Below, in pieces: positions 1 to 6,591 of a DNA stretch of 14,401 nt. This DNA is from Gemmatimonadota bacterium (lineage in GTDB: Bacteria; Gemmatimonadota; Gemmatimonadetes; Gemmatimonadales; GWC2-71-9). The notes under the pieces are model-generated. The model saw only the letters and a list, made by a program, of their open reading frames with translations, ran no database searches and had not been told where the DNA came from. The first letter of the stretch is position 1. Each line of letters begins with the position of its first letter. Location: contig JANYCP010000151.1 in the NCBI GenBank assembly GCA_025360265.1, forward strand, positions 1-14,401, written 5' to 3'. The translations under genes and the position numbers were made by a program.

Positions 1-468
1 GCGATCGACAAGCTCCTCGATGCGCTACAGCGAATTCGCGCAGTGCCGCTTCCCATCGACCCGGTGCTCGGACAGTCCACGCTCAACATCGGGAAGATCG
101 AGGGTGGCGAGGCGCCAAACGTCGTCGCACCCCACGCCCGGGCGGAGCTATTGGTGCGCGTTGTCGGGCCGGATGACGCGATTCGTGTGGCGTACACGGC
201 AGCCGCTGGTCCGGGTGTTACGCTGACATTCATTCCCGGGTTGCCACCGGCCACGGCACCATCGCTGCCGGGTTGGCCGTCCACTACGGTGGCGTTTGCG
301 TCCGATCTCGCGATTCACACGACGTGGGGTACCTGCTACCAACTGGGGCCCGGGTCGATTCACGTGGCGCACCGGCCCGATGAACAGATCAGCAAGTCGG
401 AGCTGCGCGAGGGGGTGGCGTTGTACGTGAAGTTGGCGAGGGAGTTGCTTAGAACTCCACTCGCGTAA
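1..468 (+). CDS. M20-family metallopeptidase/deacylase, C-terminal fragment
   Basis: The reading frame is open from base 1 and ends at TAA 466-468, leaving 155 residues of the C-terminal part; the start lies left of the window. The early part matches the dimerisation (lid) domain of M20 enzymes such as ArgE, DapE and CPG2, with STLNIGKIEGGEAPN at fragment residues 26-40 followed by a run of short beta-strands. The chain then returns to the catalytic domain, with the GPG turn and the AHRPDE segment; His124 there is the expected last metal ligand of the di-zinc site. M20 enzymes hydrolyse amide bonds of N-acyl amino acids or small peptides. The metal ligands in the N-terminal half are not visible, so the substrate (acetylornithine, succinyl-diaminopimelate, dipeptide or other) cannot be assigned. 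Its 3' end overlaps the convergent propeller gene by 20 bases, with no terminator between them. Confidence 0.85.
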   Translation, partial: AIDKLLDALQRIRAVPLPIDPVLGQSTLNIGKIEGGEAPNVVAPHARAELLVRVVGPDDAIRVAYTAAAGPGVTLTFIPGLPPATAPSLPGWPSTTVAFASDLAIHTTWGTCYQLGPGSIHVAHRPDEQISKSELREGVALYVKLARELLRTPLA

Positions 469-1486
469 TCTTGCCGCCGTTCCCCACCGCCCACGCGCGC
501 TTGCCGAACGCTTTCACGGCCCAGTAGTAACCCGTGTCAACACTCGTCCAGCTGTCGCCGTTGTCACGGCTGACGTGCAGTCCGGTGTACGTCGCAGTGA
601 TCGCGGTGCCGTCGCTCACGGCCGGCACGAGCGCAACGCCCGAGAGCATGCCCGGCTGGGTCGGGCGATGGCGCAGCGCCCACGTCGCGCCACCGTCATC
701 CGTCGTGGCGACGGCGTTTGGCACGGTGTCACGCGTCATCACGCCGCGACCAATAATTCCCGCGACGAGCATGCCGTGGCGACTGTCGCGGAACGAGATC
801 GCCGTGGGCCCAGCCTGGCTGTCATGAATTGTCGGGGACGCACCAGCGAGCGTCCACGTCGCACCCGCGTCGGCGGTGCGAAAGACCCGCCCGCCCGGTG
901 TTCCGGCCACCAGGACCGCGTGCGTCTTGTCGGTGATGCTGATGCAGCTGTTGCTGGACGCGAACGCACCCTCGCCCTTGAGTGCAGCGGGGGCCGCGCC
1001 CGGCGGCAACATGTTCCAGTGCTCGCCGCCGTCTTCAGTGCGAAGCACCGAGATTCCCGGTGTCGCGACATCGCTGAACGCGATGCCATGCTTCGCGTCA
1101 AAGAACGCGATGCAATCAAGGAACACCGCCGTGTCGGCCGCACGATACTGTTCCTTCCACGTCGTCCCGCCATCGACCGTGTGGTAGATCCGCGTCTCGG
1201 GGCCGTTGGCGCTGCTCATGACCCACGCTTCATCGGCGCTGACGGCATGGATTCCGCGAAATTGCAGTCGCGGCCCCTCGGCCACCGGATGCGATTCCCA
1301 TGTCGTTCCGCCGTCGCGCGTCCGCACCACCGTGCCAGCTGAGCCACTGGCCCACACGATGGATTCCGAGACCGGACTCAATGCCATCAGCGTGGCGCGC
1401 ACGCCGCTAACCTGCTCAACGACTGTCGGTTGCTGGCCGGCAAGCGGAGCACTCACTGCCAGTACCAGCGCGAAGCCTGTGCGCAT
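449..1486 (-). CDS. Secreted YCF48-like / Asp-box beta-propeller protein
   Basis: 345 residues. The N-terminus (MRTGFALVLAVSAPLAGQQ) is a Sec signal peptide, with cleavage likely after the Ala-Gly near residue 17. Six Asp-box motifs of form (S/T)-x-D-x-G-x-x-W lie at about residues 56-63, 103-110, 150-157, 204-211, 252-259 and 296-303, at the regular spacing of a beta-propeller of the sialidase/BNR or YCF48 (HCF136-like) type. No catalytic sialidase residues are evident; such proteins are usually assembly factors or binding scaffolds, and databases sometimes mislabel them as oxidoreductases. I chose ATG 1484-1486 over GTG 1487-1489 because a perfect GGAGGT lies 5 bases upstream of the ATG but only 2 from the GTG. 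The stop of the preceding DUF2723 gene overlaps this start as TGATG, implying coupled translation. It appears to be the last gene of the operon. Fold is confident; function is unknown. Confidence 0.85.
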   Translation of the reverse strand: MRTGFALVLAVSAPLAGQQPTVVEQVSGVRATLMALSPVSESIVWASGSAGTVVRTRDGGTTWESHPVAEGPRLQFRGIHAVSADEAWVMSSANGPETRIYHTVDGGTTWKEQYRAADTAVFLDCIAFFDAKHGIAFSDVATPGISVLRTEDGGEHWNMLPPGAAPAALKGEGAFASSNSCISITDKTHAVLVAGTPGGRVFRTADAGATWTLAGASPTIHDSQAGPTAISFRDSRHGMLVAGIIGRGVMTRDTVPNAVATTDDGGATWALRHRPTQPGMLSGVALVPAVSDGTAITATYTGLHVSRDNGDSWTSVDTGYYWAVKAFGKRAWAVGNGGKITRVEF

Positions 1487-3876
1487 CACTGACCTCCGAT
1501 CGACTTGCCAATGCGTTGCACATAGTTCGACGCCCTGATGGCGGCGGCACTATCGCCAGCCTGTATGAGCACCTGCCCGAACCCGTTGTACACGATCTGA
1601 TAGAGGCTCAGGATGGAGGAGGACGGCGGATCGAACCAGCCGAGCGCCCGCTCGTGTGCCGCCGCTTCGGGATGGTAGATCTCGAAGAGGAGCGTGCGGC
1701 TCTTGGGGATATCGACGAGACCCATCGGCGAGTTCACGACCGGTCCGCCGATGACCACCGGGTGATCCATGAGCTTGCGGACCATGCCCTGGGTCACCAG
1801 GTACTTCTCCAGCCCGAACTTCGTGTCGGGATAGCCGCCGTCGCTCCACGAGAAATAAATCGGCCGCTTGCCGGCATTGTCCTGAATCAGGAACAAGACA
1901 GCAACGTCGCTGCGGCTGAGGGGTTGCCCGTCAAACTTCGCCCACACGCTGCCGAGCTGGATCGAGTCCTTCGGGCTGTTCATCATGTCCGGCAGTGAAT
2001 CGAGGAACGCGATCGACCGATTGAGAGCCGGCGTCAGCGGCTTCACCCATCCAGCATTCTTGCTGCCGCTGAGCGGCACGCCAGCAGCATCAGTCGGTGA
2101 TTGCCAGATCTTCGGCGCGCCGCCGGGGTTGAAGGCAGGTGTTTCACGCCGCTGCAGCTGACGCAGGTGCCAATCGGTATTCATCAGCGAGAGGTTCGCC
2201 AGCGTCACATCGGTACGAATGCCGAGCACCTCCTGAGCGAACCAGAGGGGGAAGGTGTCGTTGTCGCCAGCGGTGATGAGGATGCCGTACGGTTCCACCG
2301 ACTGCAGCATGTCCACGGCGAAGTCGCTCGCCAACGTTTCGGTGTTACGCGGTGCACTCTGTCGATTGCCAAGCAGCGGAATCAGCGCGAGGGCCAGCAC
2401 CGGCGTGCCGGCAAGCCAACGTTGTTTGTCATTCACTCGATCGCCGAGCCATTCGCCAATGGCGCGGATGGCGGCCGCAAATCCGGCAGCAATGAGCACT
2501 CCGGCAAAGGCGAACGACGCCACGAAGAAGTAGTCGCGTTCACGCACTTCGGTTTCGGTATTCGGGTCCACGCCGGGCGTGCCGTACCGGAACTTGAAAT
2601 TCAGGTAGTAGATCAGCAGCAATGTCAGGATGAAGAGCATCGTGCCCGCAGCCGTGCCGGCCTTGCGGTCCTTGACGAAGATCACGCCAAGGCCCCATGC
2701 GCACAGGGCCGTGAAAAGTCCGGTTGCGATGCCGGCGAAGTTCCCGAGGTCTTTCGCCCACTGCCAGTTCCAGTACTGCCAGTACATGGTGAGCTGCGCG
2801 CTGAACGGCGGAATGCGCACCGAGAGCGGTGGCTTGCCGTACTGCAAACGGTTGAGGACGTCGCTCAACCCTTGCGAGAAGAACCCGATCGGTTCGCCTT
2901 CGTTGATCGGCGGATGTTGCCCTGCGCGCATCGGGAGATAGACATAGTTCAACGTCAATCCGACAACGACAGCCAGCACGCCGACATAGAGCAGCGGATT
3001 GCGGCGATCCTTGTGGATGCCCCAGCCGAGGAGTCCCGCAATACCGAGCAATCCGCCCACTCGGGTGAGTGCCGAGATGGCGGAGGCACCGTCAACTGCG
3101 TTGCTGAAGGTGAGTGCCGCCGCCGGATTGGTGAAGTTGCCGGTGAGGCCCGGTGCGCCAAACATCATGGCGTGGACGACGGTCAGTGCATCACCAAGGA
3201 TGCCGCTGACGCCAAGCAGGAGCGTCCATGCCATCAACATGACCCACGGCTGGAGCGCCACGCGCCGATCGGTCCAGAGCACGTAGAGCGCGATGATCGG
3301 AATCGCCAGAACGCCCATCATATGGTTGGTTGACGTCAGCGCGCCGATGTACGCGGCGAGAATCAGCAGGCCGTTGCGTCGCGGGCTGTCGGGGATGTCG
3401 GCCCAACGCACCATCAGCCATACCATGAGCGCGATGCTGAGCATCGAGACGGTGTAGACCTTTTCATTCACCGTGGACTGATTCCAGACTGTCCATGCCA
3501 TTGCACTGGCAAATATCCCGGCAAATGCCGCCCCCAGACGCGGCAGGCGCGCTGGCAGCACGTTGCGTAGCCACCGTTCAGCCACCAGGAACCAAAGGCT
3601 GGCGCCTGCGGCACTCGTGAACGCCGCGAAGAGATTGATCCGCTTGGCGAAGTTCATCCCGATAAACGGCAGCATTCCCCACACGTGCGCCATGAGCGTG
3701 AACAGCGGATTGCCTGGCGGATGCGGGATGCCGAGCACCTTGGCCGCGGCGATGTACTCCGACGTGTCCCAGAACGCCGTCGTCGGCGCCAGCGTCACGA
3801 AGTAGATCGCGAAGATGATGGCGAAGGTACCGAGCGCCCAACGATAGGGCGGGTTGTTGTCGAGTTCCTGTTCCAA
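1486..3876 (-). CDS. DUF2723-family polytopic membrane protein (GT-C-like, putative glycosyltransferase)
   Basis: 796 residues. About a dozen hydrophobic segments lie between residues 13 and 502 (for example 13-31, 82-100, 143-157, 168-200, 295-315, 408-424, 450-470), followed by a soluble, probably periplasmic domain at about 505-796. The first loop carries WDTSEY (36-41) and IPHPPGNPLF (50-59), the hallmark of DUF2723; an acidic residue just after the first membrane helix is also where GT-C enzymes place their catalytic or metal-binding acid. A second family hallmark, GDNDTFPLWFAQEV, is at 537-550. Human TMEM260 contains the same domain and has been described as an O-mannosyltransferase, so transfer of sugar from a lipid carrier to an exported protein is plausible here, but that is inference. 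The start is TTG 3874-3876, supported by AAGAGGAG 6 bases upstream; no ATG or GTG fits as well. It starts 13 bases after the purH stop and is coupled to the propeller gene downstream. Confidence 0.88.
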   Translation of the reverse strand: MEQELDNNPPYRWALGTFAIIFAIYFVTLAPTTAFWDTSEYIAAAKVLGIPHPPGNPLFTLMAHVWGMLPFIGMNFAKRINLFAAFTSAAGASLWFLVAERWLRNVLPARLPRLGAAFAGIFASAMAWTVWNQSTVNEKVYTVSMLSIALMVWLMVRWADIPDSPRRNGLLILAAYIGALTSTNHMMGVLAIPIIALYVLWTDRRVALQPWVMLMAWTLLLGVSGILGDALTVVHAMMFGAPGLTGNFTNPAAALTFSNAVDGASAISALTRVGGLLGIAGLLGWGIHKDRRNPLLYVGVLAVVVGLTLNYVYLPMRAGQHPPINEGEPIGFFSQGLSDVLNRLQYGKPPLSVRIPPFSAQLTMYWQYWNWQWAKDLGNFAGIATGLFTALCAWGLGVIFVKDRKAGTAAGTMLFILTLLLIYYLNFKFRYGTPGVDPNTETEVRERDYFFVASFAFAGVLIAAGFAAAIRAIGEWLGDRVNDKQRWLAGTPVLALALIPLLGNRQSAPRNTETLASDFAVDMLQSVEPYGILITAGDNDTFPLWFAQEVLGIRTDVTLANLSLMNTDWHLRQLQRRETPAFNPGGAPKIWQSPTDAAGVPLSGSKNAGWVKPLTPALNRSIAFLDSLPDMMNSPKDSIQLGSVWAKFDGQPLSRSDVAVLFLIQDNAGKRPIYFSWSDGGYPDTKFGLEKYLVTQGMVRKLMDHPVVIGGPVVNSPMGLVDIPKSRTLLFEIYHPEAAAHERALGWFDPPSSSILSLYQIVYNGFGQVLIQAGDSAAAIRASNYVQRIGKSIGGQ
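1492..1497 (-). promoter_or_regulatory. Shine-Dalgarno site of the propeller gene
   Basis: The minus strand reads GGAGGT, a full anti-16S match, 5 bases before ATG 1486. It lies inside the last codons of the DUF2723 gene and decides the start over the GTG immediately upstream. Confidence 0.7.
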
Positions 3877-3882
3877 GTCGTA

Positions 3883-3890
3883 CTCCTCTT
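3883..3890 (-). promoter_or_regulatory. Shine-Dalgarno site supporting a TTG start
   Basis: The minus strand reads AAGAGGAG, then 6 bases, then TTG 3876. The site touches the purH stop codon (TAA 3890-3892), so ribosomes terminating on purH are well placed to reinitiate. It is the main evidence for the non-ATG start of the DUF2723 gene. Confidence 0.65.
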
Positions 3891-5419
3891 TAGTGCCTGA
3901 ACATCCGTAAACCTGTCATGATCATCGCGATTCCCAGTCGGTTGGCAGCCTCGATCACCTCCGCGTCACGTACCGAGCCGCCGGGCTGAATGATCGCCCG
4001 AATGCCAGCGCGGGCCGCCTCCTCTATGCCATCGGCGAACGGGAAGAACCCATCGGACGCGAGAACTGCTCCGTTGGTGTCATGGCCGGCCTGGGCCGCC
4101 TTGTGGACTGCGAGAAACGACGCATCAATGCGGCTCATCTGTCCCGCACCGATGCCGATCACCTGTTCATCGCGCACCAGCACGATCGCATTGGACTTCA
4201 CGCTGCTCACAGCAGCCCACGCAAACCGGAGGTCGTTCATTTCGGCACTGGTGGGTTCACGGGTTGTGGCGACGCGCCAGGTGTCTTCAGCCGGATTGAA
4301 GTTGAAGTTGTCCTGGATCAGGAAGCCACCGCGAATCTTCTTCCAGTCGAGTCCGGTCTTCGCACGTACTACCGGCAGCTCAACGACGCGCAGGTTCTTT
4401 CGCTCGGCAAACCGTTCCAGTGCATCGGCATGAAACGTCGGCGCCACGACCACTTCGATAAAAAGGTCGGCCATCGCATCGGCGGCGGCGCGATCTACCA
4501 CCGTGTTGAATGCAATGACCGATCCGAACGCCGATGTGGGGTCGGTGGCGCGGGCGCGAGCGAACGCTTCGGCGGCATTTGTGCCCAGTGCCAGGCCGCA
4601 TGGCGTGGTGTGCTTGATGATGGCACAGGCGACACGATTGGGCCAGGCGGCGACGGCCGTCATCGCGGCGTCGATATCGAGCAGGTTGTTGAAGGAAAGC
4701 TCCTTCCCCTGCCGTTGCGTCAGGTCGGCGATCCCACGCGGCTCCTCGGTCACGAAGAGGCCGGCGCGCTGTTGCGGATTTTCGCCGTAGCGCAGCACCT
4801 GTCGTCGTTCCATCGAGAGGGTGACGCGCGCGGGCAGTGCATCCTGCCAAGGGGTGAGGTAGCCGGCGATGGCGTTGTCGTAGTCGGCCGTGTGCGCGAA
4901 CACCTTGGCCGCGAGATCGCGACGTGTGTCGAAGTCGATTTCGCCGCGGGTGAGCATCTCAATGATCCGCGGGTAATCCTTCGGGTCGACCACCGGCAGC
5001 ACGAACTCGAAGTTCTTGGCCGCGGAGCGCAACATCGACGGACCACCGATATCAATATTCTCGATCGCGTCCTCGAACCTCACGCCGGGTGCGGCGATCG
5101 TGGCCTGGAAGGGATAGAGGTTGACGGCGATGAGTTCGAACGGACGGATGGCATGCTGGGCAAGCTGGCGTACATGCTCGGCGCGATCCGGGCGCGCAAG
5201 CAACCCGGCGTGCACCGCCGGATGCAGCGTCTTGACGCGTCCGTCGAGAATTTCAGGGAATCCGGTGACCTGGTCCACGGGCGTGACCGGCACGCCGCCC
5301 TGATGCAGGAGTGCGGCGGTTCCGCCGGTCGATACCAGTTCCCATCCGAGGCGCACCAGCTCCTCGGCGAAGGCAAGGATGCCACGCTTATCACTCACGG
5401 AAATCAACGCACGCGGCAT
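3890..5419 (-). CDS. purH: Bifunctional AICAR formyltransferase / IMP cyclohydrolase
   Basis: 509 residues, the usual full length. It catalyses the last two steps of IMP synthesis in the cytosol: formylation of AICAR with 10-formyl-THF, then ring closure. The N-terminal MGS-like cyclohydrolase domain (about 1-190) shows SVSDKRGI (7-14), STGGTA (30-35), KTLHP (63-67) and NIDIGGPSMLRSAAKN (121-136). The C-terminal transformylase domain shows LRYGENPQQRA (209-219), the catalytic Lys269-His270 in KHTTPCG, SAFGS (296-300), KSN with Asn410, and GAGQMSRIDA (424-433). The usual KHxNPCG has Thr in place of Asn; this position also varies in animal enzymes, so activity is not in doubt. ATG start with AGGGAGAG 7 bases upstream. 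It follows purN by 24 bases and precedes the DUF2723 gene by 13. Confidence 0.97.
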   Translation of the reverse strand: MPRALISVSDKRGILAFAEELVRLGWELVSTGGTAALLHQGGVPVTPVDQVTGFPEILDGRVKTLHPAVHAGLLARPDRAEHVRQLAQHAIRPFELIAVNLYPFQATIAAPGVRFEDAIENIDIGGPSMLRSAAKNFEFVLPVVDPKDYPRIIEMLTRGEIDFDTRRDLAAKVFAHTADYDNAIAGYLTPWQDALPARVTLSMERRQVLRYGENPQQRAGLFVTEEPRGIADLTQRQGKELSFNNLLDIDAAMTAVAAWPNRVACAIIKHTTPCGLALGTNAAEAFARARATDPTSAFGSVIAFNTVVDRAAADAMADLFIEVVVAPTFHADALERFAERKNLRVVELPVVRAKTGLDWKKIRGGFLIQDNFNFNPAEDTWRVATTREPTSAEMNDLRFAWAAVSSVKSNAIVLVRDEQVIGIGAGQMSRIDASFLAVHKAAQAGHDTNGAVLASDGFFPFADGIEEAARAGIRAIIQPGGSVRDAEVIEAANRLGIAMIMTGLRMFRH

Positions 5420-5426
5420 CGAGCAA

Positions 5427-5434
5427 CTCTCCCT
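5427..5434 (-). promoter_or_regulatory. Shine-Dalgarno site of purH
   Basis: The minus strand reads AGGGAGAG 7 bases before ATG 5419, within the 24-base purN-purH gap. No hairpin or promoter-like sequence is visible in the gap, which fits co-transcription. Confidence 0.5.
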
Positions 5435-5443
5435 GACAGCACG

Positions 5444-6031
5444 TTATGCAAAAACGAATGGGACCGGATGTCCGGCGACTGCGGCGGCGCGGACCGCTGC
5501 CGGCAACAACCGGTGTTCTACTTCGAGGACTGCAGCGGCGAGTGTCGCGGCGCTGCGGGCGACCGGAACGGCAATCCTTCCTTGCGCGAGGATCCGTCCG
5601 CGATCGTACGCCTCGTCCACCAGATGCACCGTTGCGCCGCTTTCCATGTCACCCGAAGCGAGCACCGCTTCGTGGACTCGGGCGCCATGCATTCCTGAAC
5701 CACCGAACCTGGGCAGCAGCGCCGGATGCACATTGATGATCCGCCCCGACATCTGATGCACCACGTCGGCCGGGACGAGACGAAGGTATCCGGCAAGCAC
5801 GAGCAGGTCGCACGCGGTACTCGTGAGGACGCGGCGCCACTCTGCGCCGTCGCGAAAGTCTGCCAACCGATGAATTGCGACACCGCGTTCGGTGGCGCGT
5901 TCGAGCCCTTCGGCTGCCCGATCCGAAATCACCAGCACGACCTCGGCAACATCGTCATGCGCCAGGGCATCGAGCAGCACAACCAGGTTACTGCCTCGAC
6001 CCGAAATGGCGACCGCTACCCGATAGCTCAC
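5444..6031 (-). CDS. purN: Phosphoribosylglycinamide formyltransferase (GART)
   Basis: 195 residues, normal for PurN, the third step of purine synthesis (GAR + 10-formyl-THF to FGAR). The phosphate-binding loop ISGRGSN is at 9-15. The catalytic triad maps to Asn100 and His102 in NVHPALLP and Asp143 in YDRG, matching Asn106/His108/Asp144 of the E. coli enzyme. The segment after NVHPALLP reads FGGSGMHGARVHEAVLASGD (109-128); this GGxGMxGxxVHEAV version is the form I associate with Bacteroidota-type PurN rather than the proteobacterial PGLHTH form. The start is GTG 6029-6031, overlapping the gmhB stop as GTGA, with no independent Shine-Dalgarno, so translation is probably coupled. Substrate supply runs directly into the same pathway as purH downstream. 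Confidence 0.95.
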   Translation of the reverse strand: MSYRVAVAISGRGSNLVVLLDALAHDDVAEVVLVISDRAAEGLERATERGVAIHRLADFRDGAEWRRVLTSTACDLLVLAGYLRLVPADVVHQMSGRIINVHPALLPRFGGSGMHGARVHEAVLASGDMESGATVHLVDEAYDRGRILAQGRIAVPVARSAATLAAAVLEVEHRLLPAAVRAAAVAGHPVPFVFA

Positions 6032-6591
6032 AGCCCGGAAAGATAACGCCGGATCACGACCGATCCTGCCAGTAAATCATCGACGATTTCGGCATTCAGG
6101 CGGCGGGCGCCGTCGACATCAAGCGGTGCCGGTCCGGTCTGCACCAGCATCGCCCGACATGCCAGCTCCAGTGACGGCTCGATGTCGCGCAGCTTGTCGC
6201 CCACGCACCAGCTGGTGGACGGATCGAGATTCAGCGTGGCGATGGCCTCGCGGTACAAGGCGGAGCCCGGTTTGCGACACGGGCACCCGGCATCGGGCGT
6301 GTGGGGGCAGTGGTACGTCGCATCGATCGAGGCGCCTGCATTCCGGAGCTGGCGTTCCATTTCACGCTGGGTCGCCTCGAAATCGGTGCGAGTGTACATA
6401 CCACGACCAATTCCCGACTGATTCGTGATGACAACTCGAACGAACCCGGCGTCTGCCAGCGCGATCAGGGCGTCGGCCACTCCGGGGAGTAGTCGAACCC
6501 GGGCGGGATCGGCGAGATAGCCGTCGTCGTGAATCAACGTGCCGTCGCGATCGAGAAAAACGGCGGGTCGCGACGCGTCGGTTGAAACCAC
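6028..6591 (-). CDS. gmhB: D-glycero-manno-heptose 1,7-bisphosphate 7-phosphatase (HAD family)
   Basis: 187 residues, typical for GmhB. HAD motif I is DRDGTL with Asp14 and Asp16; motif II is TNQSGIGRG (56-64); Lys107 in CRKP fits the motif III lysine; motif IV is GDKLRDIE (131-138). The zinc-binding loop that separates GmhB from other HAD enzymes is present as CPHTPDAGCPC, with Cys95, His97, Cys103 and Cys105. The enzyme removes the 7-phosphate on the way to ADP-heptose for the LPS core, so the host should be diderm; a related histidinol-phosphatase role is less likely without his genes nearby. The start is GTG 6589-6591, sharing one base with the lipoprotein stop (TAGTG), and the gene overlaps purN by 4 bases. 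No other heptose genes are in view. Confidence 0.9.
   Translation of the reverse strand: MVSTDASRPAVFLDRDGTLIHDDGYLADPARVRLLPGVADALIALADAGFVRVVITNQSGIGRGMYTRTDFEATQREMERQLRNAGASIDATYHCPHTPDAGCPCRKPGSALYREAIATLNLDPSTSWCVGDKLRDIEPSLELACRAMLVQTGPAPLDVDGARRLNAEIVDDLLAGSVVIRRYLSGL

Noticed and set aside
2101..3333. 410-residue open frame on the + strand opposite the DUF2723 gene
   Set aside because: Antisense shadow with a very Arg/His/Glu-rich, domain-free translation; the minus strand carries clear family motifs.
4082..5698. 538-residue open frame on the + strand opposite purH and purN
   Set aside because: It lies wholly antisense to two unmistakable purine enzymes, shows no recognisable domain, and reflects the stop-poor antisense frame of high-GC DNA.
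5444..6591. gmhB as part of a local LPS heptose cluster
   Set aside because: No gmhA, hldE, hldD or glycosyltransferase of LPS type is in the window; its neighbours are purN and a lipoprotein.
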